In this document: positions 15,786 through 27,700 of the stretch, piece after piece
How the letters are laid out: the number at the start of each line of letters is the position of its first letter
Numbering within the stretch: position 1 is the first letter of the stretch
DNA from: an uncultured Pseudoteredinibacter sp.
GTDB taxonomy: Bacteria; Pseudomonadota; Gammaproteobacteria; Pseudomonadales; Cellvibrionaceae
Assembly: GCF_947502065.1 (NCBI RefSeq)
Contig: NZ_CANMYE010000001.1
Span: 930,001 to 994,000 of the forward strand
Direction: 5' to 3'
Length of the DNA stretch: 64,000 nucleotides
Notes under the pieces: model-generated
The model's database searches: none
What the model saw: only the letters and a program-made list of their open reading frames with translations
Told to the model about the DNA's origin: nothing
Made by a program: the position numbers and the translations under genes

Positions 15786-18700
15786 CTAAATAATGATATC
15801 CACAATTTCTGCTTCCACCTTCACAATCACGGATGGGTCAGCGCTGTTGGTGTAGATATCATAACCAGCGTCGGACCCAGTGCCTGCAACACTTGTCCAG
15901 GTATCGTTAAGCCCGTTTTCAAAACTTACGCTATCGCCGTCGTCGCCTTTGATGATTAAGACATTATTGCCATCAGTGATGTCGAGCACATCTTGTAAGC
16001 TAATAGCGATAAGGTTGTGGTCTTGGCCGTTTGGCATAAGATCGATGATTTCAAAGTTACTGAGATTGGCAATATTACTGAAATCAATATCTTCACCTAA
16101 GCGTAAAATTAAAGTGTCTTCACCATCTCCAGCATCCATGGCATTGCCGTCATAAAGTAGGCTGTCATTGTTCGCGCTAGGGTTAACGGCAGTTATATTA
16201 ATTGTGGCGCTGCTGTTTACACTTGCTGATGAATCACTGCCGTCCTGAGTTGAGGCCGTTACGGTTATAGTTCCTGAGTGATTGGCAGATTGAATAAGAC
16301 CTAGGTCATTCAATTGATCCTCAGTTAGTCCGCTTAAGGTATAGCTGTCTGTTGCTTGATCGTAACTGCTATTGAGTAACTGGCCTTCGCTGTAAAAGGC
16401 CGCAAACTCGCCGAGCCCGGTTAGTGTTAAAGTAACAGTCTCTGAGCCATCGCTATCAAGCAGGCTAGGATTGAGCTGTAGTGGTATGATTTCGCCTTCG
16501 TTGCCGAAGGAAGTCGCAGGTGCAATGCTTAATCCATCGGCGACGGGGTTAACTATCAGTTCAAAGTTGGCAGTGCTGAGTGTCGGTGTCAAACCTTGTT
16601 CGCGGCTCAAAACACCAACTTGTAAATTGTTGAGTGAGCCACTCCAATTCTCTGGTGGTAAAATGGCAATGTAAGCAGGGAGGTTGTTGCCTATAGCTGG
16701 AATTGCCCAACTATTATTGTTGCCATTGTCACCGGTATTGTTGGCGATCTGCGCTGAGCTGGCGTCGGCGCCATATTTCACGATAAAGCCATCGGGTAAG
16801 CCGCTTAGAATAACCGCGTCGACAATTTCTGAGCCGTCATTATCGATCAGCCCGCTGCCACCAAGTTGTAGTTCAATCTCTGTATCTTCAGCGCCATTGA
16901 TATTGCTGGCTGTTAAATCAAAGCCATCGTTTATCGGCGCTATTTCAAGCGCTGAAACTTCACTTTGGCTGCTGGCAATATTGCTGGCGCCAGTTTGCTG
17001 GTTGTTGACAAAAGCTTGAAGGCTCACATCCCCATGGCTGTTGGCGGGGGCTTGATAACTTAAATTCAGCGTTTCGTTAGCGCTGCTGACATTATCAATA
17101 ATGTAGTACTGGCCGTCTGGTACACCAGGTACTCCACTAACTGCTTGCAAGCTAAGAGTTGTTCCTTCATGGCTTAGAGTGCCGCTGCCTACGGGGTTAA
17201 GATTACTCTCATCGACGGCGATATAAAGGCTGTTATCAACGATATTAGCGCTAGCGCCATCGGCGGTATTGCTTAAGCTAATGGTGAAATCACTGATTGT
17301 GTCTTCTTGTCCGCTTGAAGTATTTATTTCAACGAGCGTAGGGTCACTAATCGGTGTTATTTCTTGGTCAACCAGCGTGCTGCTGTCATTGCGTTCACCT
17401 CCAGGTGCATAGCTGGTTAAACTGGCATTAAAAGTAAGATTGCTAATATTACTGTTAAAATTTGCCGGCGGGGTGATATTAATGCTCGCCAACAAGGCCT
17501 GTAGCTCGGCATCGCTGCCAACGCCATCGGCTGTCCAAACGTCAACGCCATCTACGCTGGTCAAGGTCATGCCGCTGATTTGAGTGCCAGGTGGAAGGTT
17601 GGTTAGGGTGATTGAGAAATCACTACCCGCCACGCCTAGATTCGCATCAATTAAATCGACAAGGCTAACACTGCTATCTTCGTTAACCGTAGGCGGCGTA
17701 TCAGTAAATTGCCACTGATTAACATCGGCGGCTTCATCGTCATCGGCATCACTATCATCGAAGTTTACATCGGTGCTGATCACTAAGCTTACGGTTTCAC
17801 TAATTGCCGCTGAAGGTTCGTCTGCAGTAATAGCGGTGATAGAAATGGTTTCATTAAGATCAGCCAATTTATCGGCATTACCGTCTAGAACAAAAACGAT
17901 TTCCTGGTTTATGGTGGCAGAGTTAAAGTTTGCACTGGTTTCGATGATCCATTGTGCTGTATCAGGGTTGCCATCCGTGTTGCCGACGTAAACACCGTTT
18001 TCGACACTGACCCCAATAGGTACATTGTCAATAGTTAGGCGCTGCAGTGTTTCACTGCCATCAATATCCGCATTGTCATTTGCATCGCTATCGGGCAGCT
18101 TTTCGATAACTACACTCACTGTAAAGCTAGTATTCGCAGTAGCTGTAATAGTGTTACCAGAAAAGCTAGCCTTGCTTGGGGCGGCGATAGTGACATTGCT
18201 AATGGTGGCATCAATATCATCTGTAACTGCGGTAATCCCGAAGCTGTAATTCGCAGGGTTTTGTACAGTGGTGCTCGGCACTGTGCCATCACTAGAAGGA
18301 TCAGTTATTTCAAAAAGGATCGATAAGCTTTGGTTGCCAGAATAGTTGTCACTGCCTTTAACATAAATATTGTCTAGGGCAGGCTGTGTGAGTTTAAAAT
18401 AGCCACCTTCAAGAGTGACTCCAGGCTGGCCGTCAGCCAGGGGTATATCAATACCGTTGCCATTAAATAGTTGCAGTTCACTGGCCGCAAGAACGTTCGC
18501 ATCAATCCATACAGACGTGAGCACTTCATCCGTATCACCATTTTGATGCAGTACGCTAAAGTCCATCAGAGCGAGAGTATCTTCGTTTAGACTCGCTTCG
18601 ATATTAATCTGAGCCTCGGGAGAAGGTGTAACGATCACCGACGTGGGAATTAACAAGCCTGTTGTGGTGGCACCGTCATTATCGGTAGTCGTAGCGCTTA

Positions 18701-21700
18701 AATTAAAATTAAGCGTACCGCTGTAGTTTTGTGGTACGACCAGCTTTATATCATTCAGATTGTCGGGATCTATGGCCCAGCTGCGTGAAGTTCCGCTTCC
18801 CCCCAGTGGTATTGCACCGATTAACTCAAACTCAGAATCAAGACCTGTAAGTTTTAATGAAAGGATTTCCGAACCATCAATATCCGTCGTCAAGGCCGTT
18901 GTTACCACTTCTGATAAGGCTATTTCACCTGAGTTATTATCGAGCGTTACCTCAGACACCTCAGGAGTAGTAACCACAACATTGGCCGGATCAGCAACGC
19001 CTTTAACAGTTACATTAAGGGGGAGGGTGACAATCGGTGAGGTATCACTGATGGGGCCTTCGGTGTCTACCGAAAAGGCTTCAACCTCTAAAACGTGATC
19101 GGCATTACTGTCTAGAGGAGGCACAAAAAATAGTGGCTTGCTTTGATCGAAATCGACAATCGTGATTGAGCCACTCAGAATAGTGAGAGGGCTGCCGTCA
19201 TAAATTATCTGTGCGCCATTGGGAATATCGTTAATGTTTATATTAAAGGTCTCAGAATCATCGCTGCTACTTGGGCGAATGGTCAAAGCAATTGGCGTAT
19301 CTTCATTGCCCTGTGCGGGGCGAACCGTTAATGATGTGCTATCGGCAACTGGGTCAACGCTAAAGTTTAGGTTGGCGCTACCGGAAATATCGGTAGAGCT
19401 CGCGCTGCTATCCACATCTTGGTCAACGGTTTTGCCCTGAATATGTAGACTCACATTACCCGCAATATTATTAGGCGCCTTGTATTCTAAGCTGGCTAGC
19501 GAAGCCAAAGGGATTTCTATAGGAGAACCATCGTAGCTAACGGTTTGGCTTTGGCCAGAGGCATTAATAAAGCGTAATTCTGAACCGAGGGCCAGTGCGT
19601 TGTTATTATTGATAGCAATAGTGATCATTGCAAAAACGGCTTCGTCGCTGTCCTCATTAGTCCAGTCGTCTACCAAGGCAAAGCCATCACTGTTTAAATT
19701 AAAAAACGCATCTTCCTGAGCACTGTTTGAATAATTGTGTCCAGGCGTAATGGTAAAATCGGCATTACTATTTTGATCGGAATCATCTGTGGTATTTTCA
19801 GCAATAGGGGTAACACTGATATCTTGATTTAGCGTAACCGTTTTACTGTCGTTGACGATAAGGCCATTAACTGTATTACTGTCGGTACTACTAATATCCA
19901 ACTCAAGTGTAATATCAGCACTTGAGTGTGCGGGAGCCTGCAGGCTGTAGTTTTCAAAATCTCCATTGGTGATGTCGGCGCTGTTTATACTGAAATCACT
20001 GCTGCCGTCTCCGGTAAATACGGTATTACCGCCGGCATCTTTTAAAACCCAACCGCTAGCCAGAGCTTTGAGGGTAATGCCGTCAATCACTTCTGTACCG
20101 CTGTCGTTGTCGGTCAGTACTAGACTGCTTAAAAACTCAATCGGGCTGTCTTCTTGGCCGCTTGCGTTGCTAATGCTCACGTCACCAGCGATAGGGTTTA
20201 CAAAAAGATTAAGGCTTACTGAGTCATCTTCTACATTGATAGTGCCTGTGCTATCACTATCTGTGTCCATTGAGCGCAGGCGAATGTTGATGCCGGTGAG
20301 ATCGCCACTAAAGTTTGCAGTGCCGGCAATGCTTATCGCCGGTATGCTACTTGGATCACTGCTTAAGCCTGGCGCATTAATGGTAATGCTATTACCTGCA
20401 CTCACTATGGTGCCATTGACTATAATATCGTCATTGCCTATCGGGTTGCTGATTATAATGCTGCGATTTTCGCTGCCATCTAAATCTTGAAAACTGGCGC
20501 TTAGTAGGGCAGCTAGATCTAAGGAGGTATCTTCGTCGATAGTGGCATCATGGCTTAGATCTGAACCATTGATCTTGATATCTACAGGATCGGTAACGGC
20601 TTGAATATCAAAATTCTTATTCAGTGTCCTTGTCGCTGAAGTATTGGGTACGAGAGGCGTACCAGCGTCATTCACTTCCCAGCTGGTGGCTGAGAGGCGA
20701 GCTGTAAAATCTGCGCCGCTATGCGTTATTGGGAGGAGGGCGAGTTGTTCAAATTGCGTTTCCGTCAGGAACAGAATATCACTACCCGATATGTCGGATC
20801 GCATATAGGGCAGTAAATCTCCGCTGCCATCAACAAGTGCAATTTTTATATCAGCTCCGGTACTCGTAAGCAGCTCTATGTTGCCATTACTGCCATCAAG
20901 TAATTTAGTGCCTGCTGGTATTGAGCGAAGCAGAATTTCTCCTAGTCGCTCTGGATTATCACCGCTATTTGCAGCGTTGCCATTTTGGTCAACAGTGTCT
21001 ACTAATTGGGGCAAGCCAAAACCTAGCGCAACGATACTGTCTTCATTGCTAAAACTGGTACTGGCATCACGGCTAAGATCAGGCCTGTCTGCGCGTGGGT
21101 TAACGGTAAAGGTGACAGTTACGGTATTGCTGACACCCCCTGGTTCTTGGGTAACATAAGTTAAAGTGTCTGTACCGCTATAATGTTGATTTGGGGTGTA
21201 GACCAGCTTGCCATCAACATTAATGCTGGCTGTGCCAAAGCTCGGGTTAATTGTGATGTTGGTATTGGCTTGGGTCGCATCGGCATTGGTGTTATAAATC
21301 TGGGTCCCGGAATCTTCATTGATTGTGTGATTAATGGATTCGACCTGAATGTCATCATTGATAATGACTGTTAGCGTGTTGTTGTCACTGTCTCCGTCTG
21401 CATCTTCCACGCTTAGTGCAAAGTCGATAGAAATAGGCGTGCTGCTGCTATCATGGTCGATGGCTTTACTGAGGACAAACTCGTAACTGGCGTTATTGCT
21501 ATCGGTATCATCCAACTGTACCGTAAATACAGTTTCGCCGTTAACACTTGCGGTAAGAGTATGGCCATTTGCGCCCACTGCATAACTTAAATCTTGCCCG
21601 CCCGACTGTAAGTTAAGTGCCTCTAGGCTGGCAATAATTTGACTATCAAACTGTGTATCGACAGCATCAGCAGCAGTCGTCAAATTGAGACTGCCGGAAA

Positions 21701-24700
21701 CCGAGGTGGCTACACCGGCAGGGTTAGTGCCGCTGCTTAAACCGGCTTCGTTAACGGTGCCAGAAATCGTCGCGCCAAAGCTGGGTGCTGTGTCGCTGAT
21801 AACGATTGTTTTATTGGCGCTACTTGTAGAGATGTCGCCATCGCCATCAATAAGTCGGTAAGAAAAACTTTCGCTTTCGGTTAAACCGTCAGTGCTGTGA
21901 TTAACCGTGTTGGAGGTGAAATTCCAACGGCCATCAGAGAACACCTGCAAGCTACCAAACTGTGTTTGCACGGTAGTAGAGCTGCCGGCTGTTACATTGG
22001 CCGTTTGGGCAACACCGTTTTCATCGACAAATTCGAAATCGTATATTCTCGCTCCATCAGCGCCTTCAATATCGTTATCTATTAAATTACTTTGACCGCT
22101 GCTATTGTGACCGACGATATTGCCACCTTCTTCAACGCTGGCGTTACCATCAGTATTGGTACTCGCTTGATCATCCAGAATATTAACGTTCAGTGTTCCG
22201 CTGCGAATATCCCCATTATCATCATGCACAGTGATGATGATGGGATCATTTAAGGCATCACTGTTGCCATGATTTTGGGCATCTAGTAAATCAAAACGAT
22301 AGCTGACCACTCCTGTTGCTTGATCAAAATTACTAATCACGATACGGCCGTGAGTCGTATTGATAGTGATGTGACTCGCAGGATTGGTGCTTGATACAGT
22401 ATTAAGGGTTGCGGATAGAATATCGGTGCCGCCCACGGTGATTTTATTCAAGCTATCCGGGGCAACGGTTAAAGTAAATTCACCTGTGGCACTTTCTGTC
22501 GTGAGGCTAGGATCAGAACCATCGGTCAAGGCTGCTTCATCAACGGTTACATGACCATCTTCCGCACCATTTTCGTCGTCGATAACCAGGCGGGGTAGAT
22601 TCCGTTCAGCATTGTTAGTATTGCCGTAAAAATCCGTGGCATTGGCGCTGATTAAGTCGATGTTCGCTCCTAAAACTGCCGGAGTATTGAATGTCCATGA
22701 CCCATTGCCAGCAACTGTTGTATTTCCAAGTACAACGCCATTTGCACTAATCACAATGGTAGCGCCAGCCTCACCACTACCGCTAATGGTACTTGGTCCA
22801 TTTTCATTAATCGAAATTGGATCTATAGATACCGTGGTAACGGTATCTTTTAATATCTGATCAGAGCTGCTCGCACTTGCCCCATTACTATCGCTGGCAC
22901 TAAGGGAGATCGTAAGATCGCCATCGTTTAAACCACTGCTGTCGATGAGTGCTGAAAAGGTGCCGTCAGGGTTAATAGTGATGCTCGCTAATGGCACGTT
23001 AAGACTGCCACCATTTGAGCTGTTGATGGTTAAACTCGTGATGCTGCCGCCACTAGGGATCTGACCGCTGATCGTTGTTTGAGTCAAATCATCGATGCTG
23101 CTGATCACATCATCATTGCCGCTATCATCTTTGATGTCGACAGCGATAACGTTAATAATTACGCTGGCATCATCGCTTAGGTTTCCATCACTGACGGTGT
23201 AATCAAAATTCACCTCGCCCATAAAATTGGTATCAGGCGTAAAGACAAGTTGACCTGATTCCAATTTGACGCTGCCTTGACCGGCAAGTGTTAGGGATTG
23301 ACCTTCGCTGATGGCTGTACCATTAATGTGACTGACGAATAGATTGGCGCTATCGATATCGTTGTCGTTTGCAATGACGTTGATGGTAACTGCTTGCCCT
23401 TGGCCGGTAATTGCCGAATCGTCATTTGCAGCGGGGGCGTCATTGACAGGTGTTATAGTGATTAAAACTGTCGCTTGATCAGTGCCGCCTTCTCCGTCGT
23501 TCACTTCATAACTAAAGCTATCGGTACCATTAAAGTCGGCGTTCGGTGTATAGCTATAGCTGCCATCATTGTTAAATACCAAAGTGCCGTTGCTGGTACT
23601 TGTTAATAAGCTAAAACTTAAATCATCACCATCAGGATCGCTGTCATTGTTGGAAACGTTACCGTTTACGGCCGTGTCTTCCTGTGTGCTGTTGCTGTCA
23701 TTTGTCGCTGTTGGGGCTGGGTTATTGACTTGCCAGATAAAGGTATCGCTAACGGCTTGGCCATCAGGGTCTTGAGCCGTAATTGTTACTGTGTGGGCAC
23801 CTAAATTTGGAGTTAAGCCAAATTGTGAAGCACTATTATCGATCGTACCAGTAATAACTCCGGCGGCGGAAATACTTAAGCCTGCGGGTAAACCTGTAGC
23901 TGTGAACGTAAGGTTGTCGCCATCAATATCGGCGAAATTACCACTAATGTCTAAATTAATACCGCCATCGGCATCGTTATTGTTTTGGTCAACGATCTCG
24001 CTATCAACTACTGGGGCATCGTTTACCGGAGTAACGGTAATCACCACAGTGGCTTGGTCTGTACCACCTTCGCCATCGTCTACTTGATAGGTGAAGCGGT
24101 CTGTGCCATTAAAGTCGGCATTAGGTGTATAGCTGTAAGTGCCATCGTTGTTTAATACGACTGTGCCGTTGCTTGGAGTGTTAATAACGCTGTAGCTTAG
24201 GTTGTCACCATCAGGGTCACTGTCATTGCTGGCGACGTTACCGTTTACGGCGGTATCTTCCTGTGTGCTGTTGCTATCATTCGTGGCTGTTGGGGCAGGA
24301 TTATTGACTTGCCAGATAAAAGTATCGCTGACGGTTTGGCCATCGGGGTCTTGAGCGGTAATCGTCACTGTATGGGCGCCCAGATTAGGCACTGTGCCAA
24401 ATTGCGAGGCGCTATTGTCAATAGTTCCGCTAATAACACCGGCAGCGGAAATGCTTAAACCAGCTGGTAACCCTGTTGCGCTAAACGAAAGGTTGTCACC
24501 ATCAATATCAGCGAAGTTAGCACTGATATCTAAATTAATACCCGAGTCGGCATCATTATTATTTTGGTCATTAATCTCGCTATCGACAATTGGAGCGTCG
24601 TTCACTGGGGTGACGGTAATCATCACTGTGGCTTGATCCGTACCGCCTTCACCGTCGTCTACTTGATAAGTAAAACTGTCGGTGCCATGGAAGTCGGTAT

Positions 24701-27700
24701 TGGGTGTATAGCTGTATGTGCCGTCGTTGTTTAATACAACTGTGCCGTTACTCGGATTGTTAACAATACTGAAGCTAAGATCGTCGCCATCCGGATCATT
24801 GTCATTAGTCGCAATATTACCGTTTACTGCGACATCTTCTTGGGTGCTATTACTGTCATTGGTAGCTGTTGGGGCTGGGTTATTCACTTGCCAGATAAAG
24901 GTATCAGTTACGGTTTGCCCGTCGGGGTCTTGGGCGGTAATCGTTACCGTATGAGTACCCAAGTTGGGCGCCGTGCCAAATTGCGAAGCACTGTTGTCGA
25001 TTGCGCCAGTAATAATACCGGCAGCAGAGATACTTAAACCAGCCGGAAGGCCTGTAGCGCTATAACTTAGGGTATCGCCATCGATATCGTTAAAATTTCC
25101 GCTGATGTCTAAATTGATACCTGTATCAGCATCGTTATTGCTTTGATCATTAATTTCACTGTCTACAACGGGTGCGTCATTTTCTGGCGTCACAGTGATC
25201 AAGACTGTAGCTTGATCCGTGCCGCCTTCGCCATCATTTACTTCGTAAGTAAAACTGTCAGTACCATTGAAATCGGCATTGGGTGTATAGCTGTAAGTGC
25301 CGTCGCTGTTTAAAATGATTGAGCCATTGCTTGGGTTGCTAACAAGGCTGTAGCTTAAATCATCGCCATCAGGGTCGGTATCATTGCTTGATACATCCCC
25401 GTTTACCACCACATCTTCCTGGGTGTTGTTAGTATCATCTATGGCGGTAGGGGCAGGGTTGTTCACTTGCCAGATGAAGGTATCCGTAGCACTTAGTCCA
25501 TCGGGGTCTTGAACTGTGATTATAACCGTGTGCGCGCCCAGGTTGGGAGCGCTTCCAAATTGTGAGGCGCTGTTGTCAATCGTGCCGCTAATAAGCCCGT
25601 TTGCTGAAATGCTTAAGCCTGCCGGTAAACCTGAAGCGCTGAAGCTTAGATTGTCTCCATCAATATCAGCGAAGTTGCTGCTGATATCTAAGTTAATGCC
25701 CGCCTCGGCATCATTGTTGTTTTGGTCGTCGATTTCACTGTCGACAATCGGTGCATCGTTTACGGGAGCTACGGTAATCACTACGATGGCTTGAGCGCTA
25801 CCACCTTCACCGTCGTTCACTTCATAAGTAAAGCTGTCGGTACCGTTAAAGTTTGTATCGGGTGTATAACTGTAGCTGCCGTCGCTGTTAATAACGACGA
25901 TGCCGTTGCCTGGGTTGGTAACAAGGCTGTAGCTTAGATCATCACTATCTGGATCGCTGTCATTGCTGGCAACATTTCCATTTACGGTTGTGTCTTCCTG
26001 GGTGCTGTTGCTGTCAGCTGTAGCCGTCGGAGCAGGGTTGTTCACTTGCCAGATAAAACTATCACTAACCGTTTGACCATTGGGGTCTTGAGCGGTAATT
26101 GTCACTGTATGAGCGCCCAAGTTGGGCGCGGCTCCAAATTGTGAAGCGCTGTTATCAATGGTTCCAGTAATAATACCTGCAGCTGAAATGCTCAAGCCTG
26201 CCGGCAAGCCGCTTGCACTGAACGTTAAATTATCTCCGTCAATGTCTGAAAAGTTTCCGCTAATATCCAAGCTGATGTTGTTATCAGAGTCGAGGTTATC
26301 CTGATCATTAATGGAGGCGCTAAGACTTGGGGTATCATTCGTACCTGTAATCGTAATGGTTAATACAGCTGACGCGGTTTCGCCATTTAAATCACTAATG
26401 GTGTAATTGATTGAAGTTGTGGTGCTCGCGCCCAAAGCAAGCTGGTTAAACTCCCCGTTGCTGTTAAAGCTATAACTGCCGTCGGGGTTGATAATAAAAA
26501 CACCGCCATTGCTACCGGCTATTGCTACACCGGTATTGTTACTTTGGCCATTCAAAGCAATTACAGAGATGCTATCGCCAATATCCGGATCGCTGTCGTT
26601 GTTTAATAGCCCGTTGGCTGCGTTAACTACCAGCGACCCATCTTCGTCTATGCTGTTATTGTCGTCGGCGGCAGTGGGTGCGTCGTTAACATTTGTTCCC
26701 ACTGTTACTGTTACTGTCGCTGTGCTGCTGGCTCCACTGGGATCTGTAATGGTATAGGTAAAGCTATCGGTCCCAACAAAGTTTAAGCTCGGTGTATAAA
26801 TCGGATTGCCGCTCACAGGATCTATACTGACACTACCATTGCTGCCTTGTGTGACTGCTGTTACGGTCAAAGGGTCATTTTCCGGGTCGCTATCATTATT
26901 CCTTACAGAAATCGTGATGGCCGTATCTTCTGGGGTTGTGATACTGTCATCGATAGCAATAGGTTGGTCGTTAATATTGGGGCCAACAGTTATCGTAACT
27001 ATAGCGGTATCGGTAGCGCCGCTTGGATCGGTAATGGTATAGCTAAAGCTATCGTTACCAACAAAGTTGAGATTGGGAGTATAAATTAACGCGCCTGTGT
27101 TGGGGTCCAAGCTAACACTACCATTAGCCCCTTGAGTAAAGCTTTGGATGCTCAGTGGATCATTATCTGGATCCGAATCATTGCTTAATACACTAATGCT
27201 GATCGGAGTGTCTTCGGCCGTAGAGCGTTGGTCATCTATGGCAATAGGGCTGTCATTTTGGTTAGGACCAACAATGATTCTTACAACCGCCGTTGATTGC
27301 AAGCCGCTTGGATCACTAATGGTGTACGTAAAACTATCAGGCCCAACATAGTTTTCATTGGCGGTATAAACAGGGTTTCCAGTATCTGGATCAATTGTAA
27401 CGCTGCCATTTTCGGCATTACCTAGATTTATTATCGTAATACCGTCGCCGTCTGGGTCAATATCGTTTTGTAATACGTCGATAATAATACGGCCATCTTC
27501 TGGAAGATTGGCTTCGTCATCGATGGCAATAGGCGCATCGTTTACTGCTTGAACATCGTTAATAATCAATTGGGCAGTATCAGTCAGGCTACCGTCACTA
27601 ATTGTGTAGCTGACACTAGGAACTGGACCGTTATAGTTTTGATTAGGGATAAACTCAAAGTTACCATCATTGTTAAGGGTGATTTGACCGACACCAGGAA

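Noticed and set aside
15786..16200. RTX calcium-binding nonapeptide array at the adhesin C-terminus
   Set aside because: Only one loose match (DAGDGEDTLIL) is visible; a true array needs several consecutive GGxGxDxxx units.
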